In this document: positions 8,044 to 14,045 of the stretch, in pieces | Numbering within the stretch: the stretch's first letter is position 1 | How the letters are laid out: each line of letters starts with the position of its first letter | DNA from: Armatimonadota bacterium | Lineage (GTDB): Bacteria > Armatimonadota > Armatimonadia > Armatimonadales > Capsulimonadaceae | Assembly (NCBI GenBank): GCA_025353925.1 | Contig: JANXNV010000143.1 | Coordinates: 1 to 42,562 of the forward strand | Length of the DNA: 42,562 nucleotides | Direction: 5' to 3' | Program-made: the position numbers and the translations under genes | The notes under the pieces: generated by a model | What the model saw: only the letters and a program-made list of their open reading frames with translations | What the model was told of the DNA's origin: nothing | Databases searched by the model: none

Positions 8044-8074
8044 GCTGCTTCAAAGCCCTCTCTCCCGATCATAT

Positions 8075-8848
8075 TCATCCCAGAATATGCAGGCCGTTGT
8101 CCACGTACAGCACCTCGCCCGTGATGCCGCGCGACCAGTCGGAGATCAGGAACGCCGCCGTGTCGCCGACTTCGCCGATGGTCGTGTTTTTCCGCAGCGG
8201 GGCACGCTCTCGAGACTCCCGGTGCATCTCCGAAAAGCCGGTGATGCCGCGTGCCGAGAGGGTCATAGTCGGCCCCGCGCTGATGGCGTTGACCCGCACG
8301 CCCTGCGGCCCGAGATCGCTCGCCAGGTAGCGGACAGAGGCTTCCAATGCGGCTTTCGCCACTCCCATGATGTTGTAGTTCGGCACGACCCGCTCCGCGC
8401 CCAAATACGTCAGGGTCAGAATGCTGCCGCCTTCGGTCATCAGCGGCTCGGCAGCTTTGGCGGCGACTGTCAGCGTGTAGGCGGAAACGTCGAGTGCCTG
8501 GGCGAACCCGGCCCGCGACGTATCTACGAACCGTCCACTGAGGTCGTCTCGATTGGCGAACGCCGCCCCGTGGATCACGAAGTCGATCCGCCCAAACTCC
8601 TTTGTCAGCGTCTCCATCAGCGCGGCGACCTGCTCCTCGCTGGTCAGGTCGCAGCCCTGGATGACCGTTCGGTCGCCGCCCGGCAGCGTCGGAGCCAGCT
8701 TGCGGACATCTTTCTCCTCGCGCTCCCCTAGAAACGTCAACGCCAGCCGTGCCCCTTCGCGGGCCAGGCTCTGCGCACAGCCCCAGCAAAGCGACTTCTC
8801 GTTTCGAACGCCGTAAATAATTCCCTGTTTGCCGTCTAAAATACCCAT
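8075..8848 (-). CDS. fabI: Enoyl-[acyl-carrier-protein] reductase FabI
   Basis: FabI catalyses the last, NADH-dependent step of each fatty-acid elongation cycle. With ATG 8848 the protein is 257 aa (MGILDGKQGIIYGV). The start follows AGGAG by 7 nt; an ATG three bases earlier is equally possible. Classic features are the nucleotide-binding G-x5-S start (GVRNEKSLCWG) and the catalytic pair Y148 and Y158 with K165 in the segment NYNIMGVAKAALEA, followed by GVRVNAISAGP. Length and motifs are typical. The gene stands alone on the minus strand, with a hairpin downstream and a long repeat-rich region upstream. Confidence 0.95.
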   Translation of the reverse strand: MGILDGKQGIIYGVRNEKSLCWGCAQSLAREGARLALTFLGEREEKDVRKLAPTLPGGDRTVIQGCDLTSEEQVAALMETLTKEFGRIDFVIHGAAFANRDDLSGRFVDTSRAGFAQALDVSAYTLTVAAKAAEPLMTEGGSILTLTYLGAERVVPNYNIMGVAKAALEASVRYLASDLGPQGVRVNAISAGPTMTLSARGITGFSEMHRESRERAPLRKNTTIGEVGDTAAFLISDWSRGITGEVLYVDNGLHILG

Positions 8849-8960
8849 CATGTTTCTCCTGCTTCGCTGCAACTGCTTGGTTTGTATTATGTATGTGACG
8901 CTATTTTACCTGTGTGGGAGGTGAAAATGGGTGTGCGCCCAGTTAATGAAAGGAGTCCCT

Positions 8961-8988
8961 GTAGGGTGCGCCGCTTGCTGCGCCCTCC
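8961..8988. repeat. GCTTGC-loop hairpin, dispersed motif
   Basis: The sequence GTAGGGTGCGCCGCTTGC... folds with TGCGCCCT around a GCTTGC loop, with G-T wobbles. A close relative lies inside the 2837-3015 element (GTAGGGGCAC, TGCTTGCC, GTGCCCT). The stems differ while the loop and pairing are kept. Confidence 0.5.
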
Positions 8989-9040
8989 TATCTTCTCAGC
9001 CTCCTATCTTCTCAGCCTCTTACCTTCTCAGCCTCTTATC
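8984..9040. repeat. 16-nt tandem repeat, 3.6 copies
   Basis: The unit CCTCYTAYCTTCTCAG occurs at 8984-8999, 9000-9015 and 9016-9031, with a partial copy at 9032-9040. Copies 1 and 2 are identical; copy 3 differs at two positions. It is pyrimidine-rich on the plus strand and directly follows the GCTTGC-loop hairpin. Confidence 0.9.
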
Positions 9041-9066
9041 CGCTTCGACTAATAGACATGTGTCGG

Positions 9067-9092
9067 GCAAGGCTACATAATCCCAGCCTTGC
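9067..9092. repeat. Small 8-bp hairpin
   Basis: GCAAGGCT (9067-9074) and AGCCTTGC (9085-9092) form a perfect 8-bp stem around a 10-nt loop. No T-run follows. The role is unknown; it lies among the other repeats between fabI and the peptidase gene. Confidence 0.5.
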
Positions 9093-9253
9093 TGCAATTG
9101 GGGGCCAATATGCAGACCAGGCAATGCCACGTTGCTTGTCGCCATTATACTGCATTTGGGGTGTCAACGTACGAAAAGTTGGAACTGCGCCGTTCAGCGT
9201 AGGGTCAGTCTTATTTGACTGATGTTATGAAGTAGCGGCGTGAAGCGGGGAAG

Positions 9254-9400
9254 GCGTGAGATTGAAATCCACCGCTATGGGGCGCAGACGCCTAGTTTCG
9301 ACCTGCGTCGAAAAAGATTCAGGACCGTAACTACACTCATGTCCCGGCGCAGGCCGCGACTGGGCGCTTCGCCCCACAGCGGTGGATTTCAATCCCACGT
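9254..9400. repeat. 147-bp foldback element, copy 1
   Basis: The left arm (from GCGTGAGATTGAAATCC) and right arm (ending GGATTTCAATCCCACGT) are long imperfect inverted repeats that can fold into a hairpin of about 55-60 bp with a loop near 9311-9340. A second copy lies at 30632-30778. The right-hand 62 nt of the two copies differ at only 2 positions, while the loops have diverged. No protein is encoded. A MITE/REP-like element or a structured RNA fits. Confidence 0.85.
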
Positions 9401-9571
9401 CCTATCCCACGTTCCTTTGGATCACGCTTCCTATTGGTGCTGACCCGACTAGTCATAAAATTGGTGCTCACCCGCCGCAGCGGCCTATGCAGGAAACCGC
9501 CTCCTCTCCGTCGAAAGACAACGCAAAACCCGTTTCACAATATCGTTCCGTAATCTAGTCAGGAGTTCGTT

Positions 9572-10714
9572 ATGGCCCAGCCCGTCGCCGTCAACCAGGA
9601 TCGTTTGGTGCAGACATTTCTAGACCTTGTCCGGCAGAATACGCCGCCCCGAAGTGAGCGTGCTGCGAGCGAGATTGGTCGTCAGATTCTTGTAGACCTG
9701 GGGTTCGACTGCTTTTATGACGATGCCGGGGAGAAAGTCGGCGGCAATGTCGGCAATCTGATTGCGTTTAAAAAGGGCAGTCTGCCTGATGCTCCTGCGA
9801 TTTTCTTTTCCGCCCACTTCGATACCGTGGAGCCGACACCAGGCCTGGAACCGGTGTTCGAAGGCGATGTGATCAAATCGTCCGGCGAGACCATTTTGGG
9901 TGCCGACGATAAGAGTGGGCTGGCGCCGATCTTTGAGGCCATGCGGATTTTGGATGAACAGAAGATCCCGCATGGCGATATTCAGCTTTTATTAACAATC
10001 TGCGAGGAGATTGGGTTGGTGGGGGCTAAGCATCTTGACCCCGCAAATATCAAAGCCAAGTTTGGGTACGTGCTCGATGCCGGGCCGCCGGTCGGCTCCC
10101 TGGTGTACAGTGCTCCGACGCAAGATATTTTTGATGTTTGGATCCAGGGCAAGCCCGCCCATGCCGGAGCGCAGCCGGAAGACGGCGTCTCGGCCATTTT
10201 AGTCGCCGCTCGGGCCATTGCTCGTATGAAGCTGGGCCGGATCGACCCGGAGACGACCGCGAATGTCGGTATCATCACCGGCGGCACCGCGACCAATATT
10301 ATCCCTGCCGCGTGTCATCTGAAGTGCGAAGCCCGCTCCCGCAGCGGCCCGAAGCTCGAAGCGCAGCGCGAGCATATGATGGCCTGTTTCCGCGAGGAAG
10401 CGGCGGCGGCAGGTGTCACGGTGGAGATCAAGAACGAAAACGCCTACGTCTCCTATGAATTGGGGATGGATGACCCTGTGCTGACAATTGGCATGGCCGC
10501 CGCCGAGCGGATTGGGCTGGAACCGCTGCTAAGAGTCACCGGTGGTGGAGCGGATGCCAACATCTTCAACACCGCCGGAGTTCCTACCACGGTGCTCGGC
10601 TGCGGAATGATGAATATCCACCGCCACGACGAATATGTGCGGATCTCGGACATGGTGAAAAGCACCCAGCTGGTCGTTTCGATTGTCGAGACAGCCGCGT
10701 TCTGGCGCGGGTAG
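9572..10714 (+). CDS. M20-family zinc peptidase, PepT-like
   Basis: The 380-aa protein is a dinuclear-zinc aminopeptidase of the M20B (tripeptidase T-like) group, probably cytoplasmic. Visible zinc and catalytic residues are H82 and D84 (SAHFDTV), the bridging D112 (GADDKSG), E145-E146 (TICEEIGLVGA) and the later histidine region (GGGADANIFN and NIHRHDEY). A dimerisation domain spans about residues 190-300. ATG 9572 follows AGGAG by 8 nt. It is the first gene of a cluster with the DUF3866-like, NUDIX and TIM-barrel genes. The exact peptide substrate is not determinable. Confidence 0.88.
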   Translation: MAQPVAVNQDRLVQTFLDLVRQNTPPRSERAASEIGRQILVDLGFDCFYDDAGEKVGGNVGNLIAFKKGSLPDAPAIFFSAHFDTVEPTPGLEPVFEGDVIKSSGETILGADDKSGLAPIFEAMRILDEQKIPHGDIQLLLTICEEIGLVGAKHLDPANIKAKFGYVLDAGPPVGSLVYSAPTQDIFDVWIQGKPAHAGAQPEDGVSAILVAARAIARMKLGRIDPETTANVGIITGGTATNIIPAACHLKCEARSRSGPKLEAQREHMMACFREEAAAAGVTVEIKNENAYVSYELGMDDPVLTIGMAAAERIGLEPLLRVTGGGADANIFNTAGVPTTVLGCGMMNIHRHDEYVRISDMVKSTQLVVSIVETAAFWRG

Positions 10715-10727
10715 GGGACCCAAAGAC

Positions 10728-11750
10728 GTGCTGACACAGGCCGCAGGAAAAGTGTTGACGGTGACGGATTGGGATGATGACGCCCAGGAGCTGTCCGTAC
10801 GCCTGGAGATGGAGACCCGCCGGGCCGTCAATTACCCTGCTCTGACCGGCTCGGTGGAGGTCGGCGATGAGGTGCTGCTGAACACCACGGCCCAGCATTT
10901 GAAGCTCGGCACGGGTGGCTTTGATTTCGTGAGTGCCAATCTGTCACGGCCTTCCGCGAGAATGGGCGGCGACAAAGGCCATATTATCAAGGGCCGGTAC
11001 CTTCCCTGTCAGCAGGCAGTGCAAACACTGGAAGAGCTGGCGAAGTACGCGGATATGTGGGAGCGAACGTTGGAAGAGATGCCGGTACTGGTCGGGCAGC
11101 TTCACTCCCAGATCGCGCCCGCCGCCGCCGGACTGTCGCTCGCGGGACGCCTCAAAGTCGCTTATATCATGACCGATGCCGCCTGCCTGCCGATTGCCTT
11201 CAGCCGCCTGGTACGGGATCTGAAAGCCGCGAATTTGCTGCAGGCAACGATTACCTGCGGGCAGGCATTCGGCGGGGATTACGAGACAGTCACGCTGCAC
11301 TCCGCGCTGCTTGCAGCAAAGCATATACTCGGCTGCGACGCGGCGATTATCTGTCAGGGACCCGGCAATGCGGGGACGGGGACGAAGTACGGCTTCAGCG
11401 GCATCGAGCAGGCGCAAAACTTGGACATCGTGAAAGCACTCAAGGGCACTTCCATCGCGATCGTCCGCATGTCGTCCGCGGAGGGGCGGGCGCGGCACTT
11501 AGGAATCAGCCACCATACGCGCACGACCTTGGACCTGGCCTATTCCCGCTGCATCGTACCGCTGCCCGCTGGATCCGACGAAACGGATCTCCCCCCCGGA
11601 CACAGCGTGCTGTTCATCGAAGGCGCACAGGCGGCACTGGATTTGCTGGTCGAGCGCGGCGTTGCCGTCTCTTCCATGGGCCGGACCCCCGCCGAAGACC
11701 CGCTGTTTTTCCTGGCCGCCGCCGCCGCCGGATTTGTCGAAACCGATTAG
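10728..11750 (+). CDS. DUF3866-family protein
   Basis: I start at GTG 10728 (VLTQAAGKVLTVTDWDDDAQ) because AGGGGA lies just upstream, 13 nt after the peptidase stop; the earlier in-frame ATG is inside the peptidase gene. The 340-aa protein matches the uncharacterised DUF3866 family: an N-terminal beta-rich part with GDEVLLNTTAQHLKLGTGGFDFV (about residues 45-70), then an alpha/beta part with CDAAIICQGPGNAGTGTKYG (about 200-220) and GISHHTRTTLDL. It has no signal peptide. Function is unknown. The compact order peptidase, DUF3866, NUDIX suggests a shared metabolic role. Confidence 0.8.
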   Translation: MLTQAAGKVLTVTDWDDDAQELSVRLEMETRRAVNYPALTGSVEVGDEVLLNTTAQHLKLGTGGFDFVSANLSRPSARMGGDKGHIIKGRYLPCQQAVQTLEELAKYADMWERTLEEMPVLVGQLHSQIAPAAAGLSLAGRLKVAYIMTDAACLPIAFSRLVRDLKAANLLQATITCGQAFGGDYETVTLHSALLAAKHILGCDAAIICQGPGNAGTGTKYGFSGIEQAQNLDIVKALKGTSIAIVRMSSAEGRARHLGISHHTRTTLDLAYSRCIVPLPAGSDETDLPPGHSVLFIEGAQAALDLLVERGVAVSSMGRTPAEDPLFFLAAAAAGFVETD

Positions 11751-11769
11751 GACTCAGAAAGTGACACCT

Positions 11770-12312
11770 ATGCCAAACCTCGAAGAGATCGTTACCAGCA
11801 GCAAGCGGCTGTATGACGGCAAAATCATCAATCTGCGCCTAGATACCGTGCGGATGCCCGACGGCAGAATGAGTCAGCGGGAGATTGTGGAGCACCGGGG
11901 TGCGGTCGCCATGGTGCCGATGCTGGATAAAAACACGGTAATTCTCGTGCGACAGTACCGCCGCGCCGCCGCAGGCAGTCTGCTGGAGATCCCGGCGGGC
12001 ACGCGTGATCCCCAGGAAGAGGTAGAGATCTGCGCCCGGCGCGAGCTGGCCGAGGAGATCAAGTACGCTCCGGGGCGCATGATCAAGCTGTTTGAATCGT
12101 TTGTGGCACCCGGTTACTCCACGGAGCTGATTCACACGTTTTTAGCCCTGGATTTGACGCCCACCGAGGGTCACACGGACGAAGACGAATTTTTGGAATT
12201 GGTCACTCTGCCGCTGTCCGAGGCGATTGCCAAGATCGGCACCGGGGAGATCATCGACTCGAAAACCATCAGCGGCCTGCTCTTCGCCGAGCGTCTGCTG
12301 CCGACCCTTTAG
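11770..12312 (+). CDS. NUDIX hydrolase, ADP-ribose pyrophosphatase-like
   Basis: The 180-aa protein contains a complete NUDIX box with G77, E83, R91, E92, L93, E95 and E96 in exactly the G-x5-E-x7-REUxEE spacing. The sequence around it (LLEIPAGTRDPQEE) and the N-terminal 'VRMPDG...REIVEHRGAVAMVP' are typical of ADP-ribose/sugar-nucleotide pyrophosphatases. It would hydrolyse ADP-ribose to AMP and ribose 5-phosphate; the substrate is inferred. ATG 11770 is chosen, with GTG 11761 as an alternative. The gap to the previous gene is 19 nt, so it is co-transcribed. Confidence 0.88.
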   Translation: MPNLEEIVTSSKRLYDGKIINLRLDTVRMPDGRMSQREIVEHRGAVAMVPMLDKNTVILVRQYRRAAAGSLLEIPAGTRDPQEEVEICARRELAEEIKYAPGRMIKLFESFVAPGYSTELIHTFLALDLTPTEGHTDEDEFLELVTLPLSEAIAKIGTGEIIDSKTISGLLFAERLLPTL

Positions 12313-12352
12313 GAAACAGTGATTAGGAAACAGTGATTAGGAGACAGTGATG
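12311..12352 (+). repeat. Triplicated 14-nt ribosome-binding unit
   Basis: Three head-to-tail copies, AGGAAACAGTGATT (12311-12324), AGGAAACAGTGATT (12325-12338) and AGGAGACAGTGATG (12339-12352), bridge the NUDIX stop codon and the next start codon. Only the last has a full AGGAG and supplies the ATG. The first begins inside the NUDIX TAG. This is local duplication of a Shine-Dalgarno region. Confidence 0.92.
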
Positions 12353-13186
12353 AAATTAGGACTCAGCATGTGGAGCTACCAAGCTTCGGTTCGGCACGGG
12401 GGAATGGATATTCCCGGCTTTATCCGTCAGGCGAAAACACTCGGCGTAGACGGTGTGGAGCTGCTTGACTTCTTTTGGAAGGACCGCGACGCTGAGCTGC
12501 CCGCCGTCGAAGCCGCCCTGGCCGAGACGGGACTGCCGGTCGGCATCTACTCGGTCGCTAATAACTTCGTACTCACTAGCGCGGCGGAGCGTGCGGCCAA
12601 TGTGAGGATAATCAACGACGGTATCGATAACGCTGTTCACTTTGGCGCAAAGACCGTCCGAGTCTTCGCCGGGGACTTGACACCGGGGATTTCCTACGAG
12701 CAGGGCCTGGCATGGATTGTTGCAGGCCTGAAAGAAGCGGCGGCGTATGCCTATACAAAGAACATCACGCTCGCTTTGGAAAACCACGGCAAGCTGGCTG
12801 GGCGCAGCGACCAAATCGAGACAATTCTGAATTCCGTCGCCAGTCCTGCGCTGAAAGCGAACCCTGACACCGGCAATTTTCTGCTGGTACATCAAGCCTC
12901 GCATCTGGCCGTCGCCGATCTTGCCACCCGTGCGGCGATGTGCCACTTCAAAGACTTCCATGTCGTCCCGGACAGCTACGGCGGTTACTCCTACGTCGGC
13001 ACAGAGGGCTTGAAGTTCGCTGGGACCGTCATCGGGGAGGGGGATGTGGACCTGCCGGACTGCATCAAATCACTCAAAGAAGCGGGCTTCGACGGCTGGC
13101 TGAATATCGAGTATGAGGGAGAAGAAGATCCGGCCACGGCAATTCCCAGGTCTGTAACCTACACACGGGGATTGCTGGCGGGGTAG
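12350..13186 (+). CDS. Sugar phosphate isomerase/epimerase (xylose isomerase-like TIM barrel)
   Basis: The 278-aa protein belongs to the xylose isomerase-like/AP endonuclease 2 TIM-barrel superfamily. Landmarks are MKLGLSMWSYQ at the start, LGVDGVELLDFFW (about residues 30-43), ITLALENHGKLAGRSDQ (about 145), a late metal-site segment MCHFKDFHVVPDSYGG, and GWLNIEYEGEEDP near the C-terminus. Family members isomerise or epimerise sugars and related polyols with a bound divalent metal; the substrate cannot be named. It has no signal peptide. It follows the NUDIX gene after the triplicated ribosome site and ends at a strong hairpin. Confidence 0.85.
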   Translation: MKLGLSMWSYQASVRHGGMDIPGFIRQAKTLGVDGVELLDFFWKDRDAELPAVEAALAETGLPVGIYSVANNFVLTSAAERAANVRIINDGIDNAVHFGAKTVRVFAGDLTPGISYEQGLAWIVAGLKEAAAYAYTKNITLALENHGKLAGRSDQIETILNSVASPALKANPDTGNFLLVHQASHLAVADLATRAAMCHFKDFHVVPDSYGGYSYVGTEGLKFAGTVIGEGDVDLPDCIKSLKEAGFDGWLNIEYEGEEDPATAIPRSVTYTRGLLAG

Positions 13187-13192
13187 GGTAAA

Positions 13193-13229
13193 GCAGGAAA
13201 GGCAGCCGAGCGACGGCTGCCTTTCCTGC
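13193..13229. terminator. Terminator-like perfect 16-bp hairpin
   Basis: GCAGGAAAGGCAGCCG (13193-13208) pairs perfectly with CGGCTGCCTTTCCTGC (13214-13229) around a 5-nt loop. The T-run is short and partly inside the stem (CCTTTCC), so termination of the peptidase operon is likely but the form is atypical. Confidence 0.75.
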
Positions 13230-13316
13230 ATGGGCAGAAAGTAAGTGAGTTCATATGTCCAGCCGAGTAAGACGCCATCGTATCGATTTTTGAACAGCAG
13301 TTATTGTACTGGACAG

Positions 13317-13330
13317 TTTTGAGGTCAAAA
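13317..13330. promoter_or_regulatory. Palindrome upstream of antitoxin gene, possible operator
   Basis: TTTTGA-GG-TCAAAA is a 6+6 palindrome about 50 nt upstream of the antitoxin ATG. Toxin-antitoxin operons are commonly autorepressed at such sites. No confident -35/-10 pair can be assigned here. Confidence 0.35.
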
Positions 13331-13379
13331 TAGCGTACACTGTATCCAGGGCTTTAATTCCGGTTGAGAGAAATTATCA

Positions 13380-13625
13380 ATGGCACTACGAACACAAAAA
13401 TCTGCTGTTTCAATGGCGACGCTTGGAACTGAAAATACCAGTGCCGACAGGTATTTGCATATGCCGAAAGATTTAGTCACCAATCAGGCGGATATTTCCA
13501 TCGACGAGCAAGATGAGGTCCTTTGGGAAGTGGAGTTTGCCGCATCGCAGGACACTCTCGACAGGCTCGCCGCTCAGGCACGCGCACATCGGACGGCAGG
13601 CCGTACGAAGAAGATCAGCGCATAA
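13380..13625 (+). CDS. Putative antitoxin of a RelE-type toxin-antitoxin pair
   Basis: The 81-aa protein is not a clear family match. It has an acidic centre (ISIDEQDEVLWEVEFAASQDT) and a basic tail (RAHRTAGRTKKISA). Its identity as an antitoxin rests on position: it ends 3 nt before a RelE-like toxin remnant, the usual antitoxin-first order. GAGAG lies about 9 nt before ATG 13380. Local GC is about 48%, lower than its neighbours, consistent with an acquired module. An upstream TTTTGA-GG-TCAAAA palindrome could be its operator. Confidence 0.5.
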   Translation: MALRTQKSAVSMATLGTENTSADRYLHMPKDLVTNQADISIDEQDEVLWEVEFAASQDTLDRLAAQARAHRTAGRTKKISA

Positions 13626-13628
13626 TTC

Positions 13629-13811
13629 TTGGAATCCAGTATTGACCCTGATTTCCGAAAATGCTATTTAGCCCTTCCTAAAGAGGTGAGGAGAACGGCT
13701 TACGCAGATATTGTTCTGTGGAAAGCCGATCCATTTGCAAATGGCCTCCACTTCAAAGAAGTCAACAAAAAATCAAGTGTTTGGTCCGTCCGCGCTGGAT
13801 CGCGTTCGTGA
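13629..13811 (+). pseudogene. RelE/ParE-like toxin, apparently C-terminally truncated
   Basis: Reading from TTG 13629, the 60-residue product carries the start of a RelE-like fold: FRKCYLALPKEVRRTAYADI, then LWKADPFANGLHFKEVNKKSS and VWSVRAG. In family members the 'SVR.G' strand is followed by about 25 more residues (typically a 'YRALGV' strand and a 'W..IGSHxEY' motif), but here the frame stops at SRS. Neither other frame restores the missing end. The toxin is therefore probably inactive. It lies immediately upstream of the tRNA-Arg promoter, so the loss may reflect rearrangement at the tRNA locus. Confidence 0.6.
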
Positions 13812-13820
13812 AAATCTTGG

Positions 13821-13850
13821 TTGACCCCTCCTGCGCTAATGGGGTATAAT
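13821..13850 (+). promoter_or_regulatory. tRNA-Arg promoter
   Basis: TTGACC (13821-13826) and a perfect TATAAT (13845-13850) are separated by 18 bp. The tRNA begins 13 nt after the -10 box, so the primary transcript has a very short leader. Confidence 0.85.
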
Positions 13851-13863
13851 ACTTTTCTAAGTC

Positions 13864-13936
13864 GCACTCGTAGCTCAGTGGATAGAGCAATCGCCTTCGG
13901 AGCGATCGGTCGGGCGTTCGAATCGCTCCGGGTGCA
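13864..13936 (+). tRNA. tRNA-Arg (anticodon TCG)
   Basis: A full cloverleaf can be drawn. The acceptor stem is GCACTCG with CGGGTGC (one G-U pair). The D arm is GCTC/GAGC, and the anticodon stem ATCGC/GCGAT encloses the loop CTTCGGA with anticodon TCG. The T arm is GGGCG/CGCTC with loop TTCGAAT. The discriminator is A13936 and CCA is not encoded. It has its own promoter and terminator. Confidence 0.95.
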
Positions 13937-13960
13937 CAGCCTTTACGATGCCGACTTTCA

Positions 13961-13996
13961 ACGACCTGTCTGCCGACTTCGGCTCAGGTCGTTTTT
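13961..13996 (+). terminator. Terminator of the tRNA-Arg transcript
   Basis: ACGACCTG (13961-13968) pairs with CAGGTCGT (13985-13992), with an inner stem GCCGA/TCGGC, followed by a T-rich tail (TTTTTCTTT). It lies 25 nt past the tRNA 3' end. Confidence 0.85.
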
Positions 13997-14045
13997 CTTT
14001 GCGTCAGTCACAATTTCGCTTCACTCTGCCGGGAAACAAATACTT

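Larger units (their letters stand above)
8849..9571. other. 720-bp gene-free, repeat-rich region
   Basis: This stretch between divergent fabI and the M20 peptidase gene contains no credible gene. It holds, in order, a GCTTGC-loop hairpin (about 8961-8988), a 16-nt tandem repeat (8984-9040), an 8-bp hairpin (9067-9092), a 6-bp hairpin TCAGTC/GACTGA (9205-9222) and a 147-bp foldback element (9254-9400). The open frame through 9240-9443 is just a reading of the foldback arms. Confidence 0.7.

Noticed and set aside
8984-9040. CRISPR array
   Set aside because: The 16-nt units are directly abutting with no spacers, and no cas genes are in the window.
9240-9443. Short plus-strand open frame through foldback copy 1
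   Set aside because: It reads the inverted-repeat arms. A similar peptide (RPRLG.SPHSGGFQSHV) arises at 30717-30790 only because the repeat DNA is shared.
13821-14045. In-frame N-terminal extension of the ABC-F protein
   Set aside because: It runs through the tRNA-Arg gene, its promoter and terminator; ATG 14046 begins the conserved ABC domain.
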